This document shows, in pieces, positions 1-8,196 of a DNA stretch of 64,000 bases; position 1 is the stretch's first letter; every line of letters starts with the position of its first letter. The position numbers and the translations under genes were made by a program. A model generated the notes under the pieces. That model was not told where the DNA came from. It saw nothing but the letters and a program-made list of their open reading frames with translations, and made no database searches. The DNA comes from Amoebidium appalachense (lineage: Eukaryota; Ichthyosporea). The DNA lies in contig CAVNZM010000005.1 of the NCBI GenBank assembly GCA_963693365.1, positions 496,001 to 560,000 of the forward strand, in the 5' to 3' direction.

Positions 1-261
1 CAGACTACCTCACAGCCCACATGGACATCATGAATGAGATGCCCCCACCATCCCTGGCTGCTAGGTACTCGGGGTAGACTAAGTAGTCTGTGTTGGGTGA
101 CGTCACGAGGGGCGATGTGACGATTGAGCACGTATGGTACAGTGTGTCTGGTGTGATAGCAACATAATCGAATGAGATAGGAGAAATCACAAAAAAGAGT
201 GGGTACGTATGTGTGCAGATATGCAGGTTGGTGTGTAAGCATGTGTGAAGGACTCTGAGGT

Positions 262-500
262 GTGTGCGTGTGCGTGTGGCCTGGTGATAGGCCCGTATCG
301 TGTGGGTGGATGGGGGTTTTCAATTCAGCCCTCCGCCACCTGTATGCGCTAGTGTGCTGGTGTTCGTGTGTGTGCGGCGCATGTGTGTGTGCATGTGCTT
401 GGACATGTGCGCTGCAGTGTGCGTGTGCGTGTGCGTGTGCGTGTGCTTTTGCGGCCGTGCGCGCGGTGTGTGTGTGTTTGCGTGTGTGTGCCACATAGTA
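262..500. repeat. TG/CG-rich degenerate microsatellite
   Basis: A degenerate (TG)n tract with interspersed GC steps. Both strands give Cys/Val or His/Thr open frames that are products of the repeat only. Confidence 0.8.
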
Positions 501-964
501 TGTGTGATGCCATTCGTCGTGCACAAACAACTCAGCTGTGAAAACACACACATCGGCGCACCTGGTTGGCTGGCACACAGGCTAACCCGGTCAAGCCTTG
601 CCTGGATAGCCATCTTCAGGCTATATTGGGATAAAAACAAGTTTGATTATCTGCCATAGGCCTACAATAATAAAACTTTGGCAACTAAAAAACGTAGGAA
701 TATCCGATAATCAAGAAATAAATCTAAGGAAAGCCAAATTGAATTACGTTAGCCCACTGCTATTCTGATGTGTTGAGTACCGACTTCGAAGCTGTTTTTC
801 CTTCTTCTATTCTAGGACACCCCTGCCGCCAACACCAAAAGGGAGGGTGGCCCCGCCCCTTCCCCCCCCCCCCCCCCCCCCCCAGTGGGGCGCATTGTCC
901 CCCTGGGCTCAACCGGCCCCTTTCCCTCGCCCTTGGGTGGCTCCCTCCCGTTCACCGTAATTAC

Positions 965-1148
965 ACTCACACACTCGTGAATGTGTGTACACACGCACAC
1001 GCACACACACATGCGCCGCACACTCGCACACTTGCACACACGCTCACACACACACACACACACACATTACACGCCGCCACACACACACACACACACACAC
1101 ACTTAAACACACACTGTCATACACACATTTTCACACACAATGTCATGC

Positions 1149-1181
<33 letters not shown>

Positions 1182-1184
1182 TCC
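965..1184. repeat. (CA)n microsatellite cluster
   Basis: Several CA arrays separated by short unique spacers, preceded at 861-884 by a poly-C run. Confidence 0.85.
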
Positions 1185-1352
1185 TGAGTGCGCCCGCATT
1201 TACGCATCTACAAATAGTACAAACTCTGCGGCACATATAATGTTTGGTCGGTGTTTAAAAATTCGGTGTACTAGTTGGAACGACCTTTTTCTTTCTAGCT
1301 GATATTAGATCTTTTTCTGTTTTTTTGCGTTTTTGTCGCATGTGTGTGTTGC

Positions 1353-1358
<6 letters not shown>

Positions 1359-1404
<46 letters not shown>
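1359..1404. repeat. (TG)n microsatellite
   Basis: A near-perfect TG dinucleotide array of roughly 46 bp. Confidence 0.9.
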
Positions 1405-1405
<1 letters not shown>

Positions 1406-1449
1406 GTTTTCTTTTTTGAGGGGGTGGGGAGGATGGGTCAGGGATGGGG

Positions 1450-1450
<1 letters not shown>

Positions 1451-1494
<44 letters not shown>

Positions 1495-1698
1495 GGGGGG
1501 GCTTGGTCCTGGTCCGAGAGTCAAAGGGGGACTGTGTGTATGTAGAAAGGGGGTGGGAATGTGGAAAGGAAGGGGATCTCCGAAGGTGGGTGGGGGGGGA
1601 TGAGAGAGGGAAGTGAGGGGGGTGGGGTGGGGAGGGGGGGGGGGGGGGGGGGAGGAGGGGATGAGGGAGGGAAGTGAGGGGGGGGGGGGGGGGGGGGT
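1451..1698. repeat. Long poly-G cluster
   Basis: An uninterrupted run of about 40 G begins at 1452. Further G runs lie at 1636-1652 and 1679-1697. Such runs are prone to G-quadruplex formation and their lengths are poorly determined by sequencing. Confidence 0.9.
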
Positions 1699-2163
1699 TC
1701 AAGGGAGACAGCGTGGAGGAGGCTCACGCTGCACGGATGGTACAGGGGAGGGGCTGATGTGCATTGCATGGAACGACAAGGAGTAATTCTCACACAGAGG
1801 AGAGGTGTGTGGGTCCTGGGTCGGCATGGATAGATGTAGTGTGTTGCGTGTGGACAAGTGCATACAGGCATACACGGCACTACTCCATGCAATATGCTCC
1901 ACACAAGGATGCATGCATGGGGCCGTGGACGGTGAGGGCCCGGGGGAGGGGTGGGGGAGTAGGAAGCGGGGGAGACGGAGGGGGCCGGGGGGACGAAGGA
2001 GGGGATCATGGCACTTTATTGGCCGCTCGCTCCGGCCAATCGGAAACACAACATGTGCCCCATATGCATGATGTGTACATCATACTACAAATGAAATACA
2101 CCCCTTAGTAATGTTACCTAAGATACGGTCACAACACAAGAACCCCTAACCCTACAGACAAAG

Positions 2164-2187
2164 AAAAAAAAAAAAAAAAAAAAAAAA
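2164..2187. repeat. Poly-A tract
   Basis: A run of about 24 A. No retroposon body was recognised next to it. Confidence 0.8.
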
Positions 2188-3903
2188 GCTAACTAATCAA
2201 CCGGGTTGGGAGGGTAATATATATGTGTGACGTGGGTGCGCAGGTATTGGAAACAAAGCTGGGCAGTGAGGATAGTCACCCGTGCTAAGGAAGTCCATGA
2301 TGGTAAAGTGTTGTGCAGGGTGGCGGGAAGTGGATAGGTGGGTGAGGAGTGTGGCGGAAAAGGAGGCCTGTGTGGATAATGGAATAAATGGAAACACAAT
2401 ACACCGGCCCACACAGCTACGGCACCAAGGATGTGACCCACTAGGGCACAACCGTCTAGGAAACATCATAAAACGGTTACCACGCCATTGAAGCGCCCGT
2501 TGTGCTAGTAAACCATTAGGGAAGCCCACTATGCTATCGGCTAGTGACCGTTTCTCACGGCCTGTGGAGCAGACATATTGCACTAAGGGTTTGTGTATGC
2601 GGGTGCTTGCGTTAAATGAGGTAGAGATGCGTGGTTTGTGTTGTGCATGTAAAAAGCGGTCCATGCGTGTGTGTAGAAGACCAATGTGTGTGTAGGAGGG
2701 AACTGTCGTGGAGGTTAGGGATGGGAGGGGATCGTAGTGCAGTAGAGATTTTGGAGGGATGAGGGAAAAGGTGGAGGTCAGGGGGGCGGGCCGGGGGAGT
2801 GAGAAGTGGTGACGAAACAGTGGGTGATTGGGTGCCATATTGGGTGCACTCATGGGTGCACTGCGTGAAAATAAAAAAATGAGCTCAATGGCTAACACCG
2901 GTATCGGTATTACAACAACAAAAAGTATATAAAACCGATATATTCGCATTTTTGCTCGGAGGAGGGCAAAAAGGGGTAAATTAAGTGTATTATACAAAAA
3001 GTGTATAATGCGCAACGCCGTAGCTCAGTTTTTAGGAAACTACTTACTGCTCGTGGTGCAGTTTTGCGCATATAGTATTTCTTTCAATCGACAATATTTT
3101 AACTTTTAACTTTATAAATATCAAGCTAGCCACATGTATACTATAAAAAACAAAGGTATAAACCTATACAAGTGCTATGATCGAAAAGATTAATTTACGA
3201 TACAAAAATCCATTTGCCACGTGCGTACGTGTGGCGGTGCGTGAGTCGCGATGGCGATGCGTCCTGCGGGGCCCGTGCTCCCGCAGCCAGGCTTCGAAAA
3301 TTTTAAATTGATTCAATGCGGGACTGACCCAAATATATCAAATCCGATCAATGCGCATTGTACATTCCTCGGTGCGTATTATACAACATTATCAGGGCTG
3401 GATGATCACTTTTTGAAAGGTAAAATAAATGTGTAAATGATTTTTTTTCATATAGTTAAGTGTTCAACTCATTAATTAAAGGCTATTCCATCACATTTTC
3501 TAAGTGGTGAACGTAGGTTTTTGCATTTGTTTTTGAGTTTTACTTATGGTGACTCCGTATTATACAAAATTTTGTAATAATATGGTCGGATGCTGGGGCT
3601 ACGCCATGTCGCCATTGCCCAGCCTCGGTCGGCTAGAACTCGCTGCCAGTCTTACATCAGATACCCTTACTTGTGCCATCGCAAGCCCAGAGCCATCTGG
3701 TATCTTCGAGCAGCCTCTTAGATCGCAATCTCGTGTTACTGGGACTATGTACTGGCGTCACAAAGTGTCCGTTAGAAAATTAGAAATCTGCCGCCAAAAC
3801 ACTGATTGGATAGTGGATCTTGTTTTTACGCAAAAACAGCTCAGTCCTTCCCCCTCCCCCACACCCCCTCTATCTCCTAAGACCCAGCCTCCATCTCCGA
3901 CCG

Positions 3904-3907
3904 AGGC
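3904..3907. repeat. Candidate target-site duplication, left (AGGC)
   Basis: AGGC immediately precedes the left terminal repeat, and AGGC immediately follows the right one at 13403-13406. Polintons usually make 6-bp duplications, so this 4-bp match may be the remnant of a longer one or chance. Confidence 0.4.
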
Positions 3908-4122
3908 ACACATGTCGTACCCCCCATTTCCGTGGTTTTTTTTGTAGCTCGAAAATAATGCATCATACAGTGCTCGACCCGGCCGAGATACGTCCAAATT
4001 GGCGCTGGTTCAAGCGGTATAGGGGGAGCGCCCAGGAGGGCGTTCGATGGCTGGGTTGGGCTTTGTGATGGCATGCGGAATAGCTTTATTTGGCTAGAAG
4101 TTTTAGCCTTAGATGGCTTGAC
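3908..4122 (+). repeat. Polinton left terminal inverted repeat
   Basis: 215 bp whose reverse complement matches 13188-13402 apart from one substitution in the T8 run near 3936-3943. The match stops sharply after 4122. ORF1 begins about 50 bp further in. Confidence 0.93.
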
Positions 4123-4173
4123 TCTTGATTGTCAGCCAATCGCGTTTAGGGAAGGGCGTATACCAGCTCCACG

Positions 4174-4677
4174 ATGCCAAATACTGCTTTTTTGCAAGTT
4201 TTCCCGGGTACAGAAACTTTTTGTGTTTGTTGTATGTACATAAGGCATACCAGGTCCAAGATGATGCAAACCCAGGACATTACCAGCGAGGGGCCAGATA
4301 AGATGGCAAAGTTAGCCTGCGAGTACATTCGTCTCAGAAAGCTGGGCAGAAACACAATGACGTACAGGGACACGGAGAAGAAGCGTGTATACTCCCGCCT
4401 GCTGATTAAATACATGCGCAGCCACCGGCTGCTCACATTGCAAATCCCAGGTGTGGATGATAAAGCCATTTCCCTGCAAAAGGTGAGGGGCAAAGCTGCA
4501 ATGTCTCTAAAACGCATTCAACAAGCATGCAAGGAGTATTGTGATGCGGTGAAGGGAGGTAAACTTGAGCTCTCTCCTGAGACTATGATGGCGTTCATAA
4601 CCACAAAGCAGCCTGAAACTACCAACTGGAAGCTTGCAGTCCAAGAGAAGTCTTCAGATTCATGGTTTGAGGCATGA
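4174..4677 (+). CDS. Polinton left-arm ORF1, unknown protein
   Basis: A 167-residue frame, first of three genes reading inward from the left terminal repeat. I do not recognise a family. The product is basic and probably helical: residues about 45-125 are rich in Lys/Arg with several Arg-Leu/Lys-Arg clusters, and a small Cys cluster (CVCC) lies near residue 17. A second start candidate is the Met-Met pair at about residues 30-31, which would give a shorter and more uniformly basic protein. Gene ORF2 follows after 32 bp, so the two may share a transcript. Position and basic character would suit a nucleic-acid-binding or virion-core role, but that is only inference. Confidence 0.6.
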   Translation: MPNTAFLQVFPGTETFCVCCMYIRHTRSKMMQTQDITSEGPDKMAKLACEYIRLRKLGRNTMTYRDTEKKRVYSRLLIKYMRSHRLLTLQIPGVDDKAISLQKVRGKAAMSLKRIQQACKEYCDAVKGGKLELSPETMMAFITTKQPETTNWKLAVQEKSSDSWFEA

Positions 4678-4709
4678 CAGAAATTAATTTTTGGGGATGA
4701 GAGGTAATC

Positions 4710-5426
4710 ATGGCTACACCCAGCGCAAACATGTTGGAGGCCCCGGGGCTTACAGAGGATTTGGTGGCTCTCGTGGCGGGCACCGACGAATCAGGGCAGG
4801 CAGGAAGGCCTCCCTCCATGACTGATAGTATGCTTGACCGTGATCTAATGGAAGCCATGGAAAACAAAAGTGTGGCACGACGAGAACGTGCAGAGGCTAG
4901 AGCTGCAGCCGAAGCCGCAGCCGGCGCTACACTAGCACTTGAAGCACAGGCAGGTGCCTCAGCTCCGAGGCTGGATGCATCCAGCATGCATGATGCAGAC
5001 ACAGGCCCGCATGGCATTGCGGAGCTTAGTTGCTCGTCGCAGCATCTTGGTAGCATGACAAAGGCGTGTGGCCAGCTCCATACAGTGCATGGTATAATCG
5101 TGTTATTTGCATACATAGCAACTACAGTGTTGAGGGTTATATCGAAGGGTATACAATTGATGGGGTGGCCTGAGAAGCTGCAGGGAGACCTTGCCAGTGG
5201 TGTGTTTGACTCGCACATTTACGCGCTGCTAGATGCGTGTACTGACGCGGCGCTGGTAAAAAATCCGATGCTGGAGCTGGGAGTGAGACTTACACTGTCA
5301 GCAATATTTCATCACAGAAGCTCGAAGCTAGCCCAGGCCGTCTCTCACGTCCACTGGCAGTCTGAGAGCATAGAACAGCCTCATGGGCAGCTTATGGACC
5401 ATCTTGACCGATCTGTCACTGTGTGA
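4710..5426 (+). CDS. Polinton left-arm ORF2, predicted membrane protein
   Basis: A 238-residue protein of unknown family. Residues about 50-80 form an Arg/Glu/Ala-rich stretch likely to be helical or coiled-coil, then a short Ser/His/Asp-rich linker, then a hydrophobic segment at about residues 128-142 that could span or peripherally anchor in a membrane, followed by an amphipathic C-terminal half. There is no signal peptide. An AATAAA lies 47 bp after the stop (5473-5478). Minor capsid or membrane-active proteins of related viruses can have such a layout, but nothing here identifies it as one. Confidence 0.6.
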   Translation: MATPSANMLEAPGLTEDLVALVAGTDESGQAGRPPSMTDSMLDRDLMEAMENKSVARRERAEARAAAEAAAGATLALEAQAGASAPRLDASSMHDADTGPHGIAELSCSSQHLGSMTKACGQLHTVHGIIVLFAYIATTVLRVISKGIQLMGWPEKLQGDLASGVFDSHIYALLDACTDAALVKNPMLELGVRLTLSAIFHHRSSKLAQAVSHVHWQSESIEQPHGQLMDHLDRSVTV

Positions 5427-5472
5427 CACCCAGTGTGCATGGAGTTCGAGTCTTTGAGCCACTTAGTGAGTG

Positions 5473-5478
5473 AATAAA
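5473..5478 (+). terminator. Polyadenylation signal AATAAA
   Basis: Canonical hexamer between the ORF2 stop (5426) and the ORF3 start (5558). It could end an ORF1-ORF2 transcript. Confidence 0.4.
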
Positions 5479-5557
5479 AGTTTGTGGCTGAAATTTCCTG
5501 TTTCCGTGGGTTGCGATGTAAAAATTCCATTCATCCGTTCAACCCCAAATCTACATC

Positions 5558-6382
5558 ATGTCTGCGTTTGCCTTCCTGAACCCCAGTAGCGAGGATACGA
5601 CTGTAGGAGGCTACGGTAAGGCCTTCAATTACAAAGTGATTGCGTCATTGGTGCCTGCCAAAGAGCTTGCAACTGCCGTTGCCGAAGAGATGCCAGAAGC
5701 CATGCGGTACGTGCATGACAGACTGTCCGCAGCTTACGGTAGCAGCTACACACAGCACAACGTCAAGCAGTTCCTGCTCACCTGGCCGGTGGCTATCAAA
5801 GCCTTCCATGATGCCACAACCCCAAAGATTAGTGCGCTTCGCCAGGCAGCGGAAGACAAATACAAGCTGCGCAGGGAGAGACAGGAGGCAGACAAGCCCA
5901 TCCGTGCCCAGGTCAACAAGCGTGTTGCACCCTACCTGCAAGGCTACCAGGGCTGCCTCATGAAGCGCTTGAAGCCGGAAGATTTCACTGAGTGTTCTAC
6001 TCTGGCAAATATGGAAAACCAGGACAATCAGCTGGTAGGCAGGGGTGCCATGGTGCCTGTGCGTGGCCTTCGAGAGCGTGTGATAAACGAGAAGGGTATC
6101 GGTACATTGTTTAATGAGGAGATTGCACCGGCTGTGCAAGAGTACCAAGGTAGGCAGACAGGGGCATGGAATTCTGTATACCCGCCTGGGGTAGCAAGGT
6201 CTATCGAGCAGCGTGGCTTCTACAGGGATGACAGGCAGCCCATGACAGAGACTCAGGCCGCTTTGCGCGGTATGCGACTGCAGCTTAAGGAGAGGCTGAA
6301 TGCCGTCAAGCTCCGTGAAACACAGGAGGCTTTGCAGAGCATGGGTCAGAGGCCTTCGTTTGTTCTCAATGCTGCCCAGTAA
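5558..6382 (+). CDS. Polinton left-arm ORF3, unknown 274-aa protein
   Basis: The largest left-arm gene, with an ATG in good context after an A/C-rich leader and an uninterrupted frame to 6382. The product is mixed alpha/beta by eye: a hydrophobic N-terminal third, a highly charged Lys/Arg/Glu-rich helix near residues 95-125, and Tyr/Gly/Pro-rich segments near 195-225. I find no nucleotide-binding loop, no Cys-His protease triad and no jelly-roll-like alternation clear enough to call. It ends 13 bp from the stop of the integrase on the other strand, which closes the convergent junction between arms. Structural protein or terminal protein are untested options. Confidence 0.65.
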   Translation: MSAFAFLNPSSEDTTVGGYGKAFNYKVIASLVPAKELATAVAEEMPEAMRYVHDRLSAAYGSSYTQHNVKQFLLTWPVAIKAFHDATTPKISALRQAAEDKYKLRRERQEADKPIRAQVNKRVAPYLQGYQGCLMKRLKPEDFTECSTLANMENQDNQLVGRGAMVPVRGLRERVINEKGIGTLFNEEIAPAVQEYQGRQTGAWNSVYPPGVARSIEQRGFYRDDRQPMTETQAALRGMRLQLKERLNAVKLRETQEALQSMGQRPSFVLNAAQ

Positions 6383-6395
6383 AGAGTTTGTAGTA

Positions 6396-7529
6396 CTAGT
6401 GCCTGCCGCGATGGCGCTTTCTGCCAGACACGCCAGGCTGTGGGAATGTGGCAGGAACCGATCTCTTGTTGCCCATTTGGAACAAAATGTCGGCAGCATA
6501 CAGGTCTTGCTGTAGCGGAGTCATGGCATCCAATATGGCCGATGTTTCCTTCTCTTGTTGTGTATGTGTGCTGGTGTCAGCGGGGGTGGGTAGTATGTCA
6601 CGTGGGTGGCGGCGTCTGGTCACGCCCGGCTGCCCCTCAAGCTCCACTGTATACTTGAAGCCGGAAAGAAATTTGACAACCCAGAGTGACGGGTCCCAAT
6701 CCCCTGTGCCTGTGTTGACTGTCATGCTTTTCTTTGAAAAGAGCGCGTCTTTCAGTGCCTCGTCTGAGCGTATGCGCACCTTGTCGCCCGGGAGATACTT
6801 AAATGCTGTTTTCATGACTCGCTTTGCCTTCTTTACTGTTTTTAGGTGGTAGCGCTGCTCGTCGTGGTAGGTCACCAGGAATGGAGGCTTGCCGCTGACT
6901 GCTGAGTGACATCGTGTGTTATATGTTAGTTCGATGTCCACCCACCCATTCTCATAAAAGAGGTTCAGGTAGGCAAGTCCTAGCTCAAACCTGCTTGCCA
7001 TTAGCTCACGCAGGCTGCGATTAAACCTCTCCACGATGCTGTTGGCTCTATGATCGCCTGAATCCAGCATTATGTGCTGCATGCCCATTCCCCTCACATA
7101 AGCTGTAAACTCGCCCTTGAATTCTGAACCCGGGTCTGTGATGAGCCTTTTAAAGGTGTGTGGTCCGTCTGCCCCTGCCATGTAGTCGCTTGCTACGCCC
7201 GTGTACCCCCTGCTTGTTTCATTCTCAGGGCGCCATGCCACAGCTCTCAGAGCATACAATCTCCGAAGTGCTATTTTGAAGCCCTCTCTCACAGTGACAG
7301 AGTCACGGGCAGTCAGCGGTACCCACACTCCTCTCTTTGAGTTTACCTCGATGACAGTGAGTACAAACGGGTGTGCCTGCCCGGTCTGTGGATGCTTCTG
7401 CATACTTCCAAGGTCAATAGTGAGCACACGCTGGCGACCGGGGTATGTCAACCTCCAGCTTGCAAGGTACATGAGATCGGCATTCAGGGTCAGTGGAGGT
7501 GCTGTTACTGGAATGTCCATCTTAGACAT
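6396..7529 (-). CDS. Polinton rve-family DDE integrase
   Basis: A 377-residue integrase of the retroviral/Ty3/Polinton superfamily that would insert the element's double-stranded DNA into the genome. Catalytic residues are visible as Asp39 (in TIDLG), Asp132 (in TDPGSEF) and Glu168 (in NSIVERFN), giving D,D35E spacing. A C-terminal SH3-like region follows (YLPGDKVRIR near residue 245), then a segment ending in a basic tail (RKRHRGRH). The N-terminal HHCC zinc finger of retroviral integrases is not visible; the protein starts almost directly at the catalytic core, so it may be short at the front or use another N-terminal module. The ATG is at 7527-7529. It lies 35 bp downstream of the Erv1-like gene on the same strand. 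No reverse transcriptase is nearby, which argues against an LTR retroelement. Confidence 0.93.
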   Translation of the reverse strand: MSKMDIPVTAPPLTLNADLMYLASWRLTYPGRQRVLTIDLGSMQKHPQTGQAHPFVLTVIEVNSKRGVWVPLTARDSVTVREGFKIALRRLYALRAVAWRPENETSRGYTGVASDYMAGADGPHTFKRLITDPGSEFKGEFTAYVRGMGMQHIMLDSGDHRANSIVERFNRSLRELMASRFELGLAYLNLFYENGWVDIELTYNTRCHSAVSGKPPFLVTYHDEQRYHLKTVKKAKRVMKTAFKYLPGDKVRIRSDEALKDALFSKKSMTVNTGTGDWDPSLWVVKFLSGFKYTVELEGQPGVTRRRHPRDILPTPADTSTHTQQEKETSAILDAMTPLQQDLYAADILFQMGNKRSVPATFPQPGVSGRKRHRGRH

Positions 7530-7564
7530 GCGAGCAACTTGCTTTCACAACCTTACCAAAATAA

Positions 7565-8074
7565 TCAACTTGCATGTGTAAAAGGTTCTATTTGGCCCGA
7601 CTCTCTAAAAGTGGCTGGCATCAGCCTGGCCGCCAGCCAGCCCGGCAAGTCTGTAACAGGCTGAGACATGGTCTTCAGTGCTGTCTGGTCTAGGTGTTCA
7701 GTGGAGTGTGCTATCCATGTCGAAAACTTTTTCTCTATCTCCCAGAGGGAGACCTCTGGCTTTTTTAAATGTTTGTTAACGCTGTTGTGAACGTCAATTA
7801 GCCAGGCAACCAGCGACTCTCGACCCTGTAAGGCAGCATCACCCAAAGCCAGCTTTCCCTTTACTAACATAGTCTGCCAGTGCCCGCGGCAGGACTCACA
7901 TGGTAGCACGTGTCCTAAGCTGAAAAAGAAGTCTCTGTATTGTTTTCTATCGGCACTAGACGGTCTGGATGGGTAGCCAAAGGAGACAGCATGCAAAGAA
8001 AGCCACAGGTGCGGGCCCCAGTGGGTACTGTGTAAGTTATATCGGTCTACACTGAGTCTATGAACAGCATCCAT
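7565..8074 (-). CDS. Erv1/ALR-like FAD sulfhydryl oxidase
   Basis: A 169-residue protein with the Erv1/ALR fold signature: an N-terminal Trp-Gly-Pro-x-x-Trp segment (residues 19-24), the redox CxxC pair Cys59-Glu-Ser-Cys62, and the FAD-contacting helix with His96-Asn97-x-Val-Asn100. Such enzymes pass electrons from dithiols to oxygen through FAD and make disulfides. Large cytoplasmic DNA viruses carry homologues that oxidise structural proteins. The second shuttle cysteine pair common in cellular Erv1 proteins is not seen, so this is a minimal core. It sits between the polymerase and the integrase, all on minus. As a component of a Polinton-type element it is unusual and hints at disulfide-bonded proteins made by the element. 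Confidence 0.88.
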   Translation of the reverse strand: MDAVHRLSVDRYNLHSTHWGPHLWLSLHAVSFGYPSRPSSADRKQYRDFFFSLGHVLPCESCRGHWQTMLVKGKLALGDAALQGRESLVAWLIDVHNSVNKHLKKPEVSLWEIEKKFSTWIAHSTEHLDQTALKTMSQPVTDLPGWLAARLMPATFRESGQIEPFTHAS

Positions 8075-8196
8075 TGTCTAAGTTAATGCTATACTTGAAC
8101 ATAAAATGCCCCCATACTTGCGCCGCAAATGACAAACCAGTGACAACCACTGGCAGTTACCAATTCGAAAAAAAACCCAACAAGTCAAACCAAAGC

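Larger units (their letters stand above)
1..3907. other. Left flank, no recognisable gene
   Basis: This stretch holds TG/CA-rich DNA (262-500, 965-1184), a (TG)n array, very long G homopolymers and an A tract, followed by ordinary-complexity AT-richer DNA from about 2190 to 3907. Open frames at 2197-3015 (minus) and 3546-3947 (plus) show no family signature, and I do not call them genes. A TGACGTCA palindrome (CRE-like) lies at 98-105. I see nothing else that can be supported. Confidence 0.6.

Noticed and set aside
2197-3015. 272-codon minus-strand frame
   Set aside because: Composition is irregular, no domain is recognisable and no splice or promoter context supports it.
3546-3947. 133-codon plus-strand frame running into the left terminal repeat
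   Set aside because: Its end is formed by the element's terminal repeat; no family signature or splice partner was found.
5645-6499. 284-codon minus-strand frame opposite ORF3
   Set aside because: It overlaps ORF3 and the integrase end, has no motif, and is a shadow of the plus-strand gene.
6396-7529. Integrase as part of an LTR retrotransposon
   Set aside because: No reverse transcriptase, RNase H, gag or LTR is present, and the gene shares terminal repeats with a protein-primed DNA polymerase.
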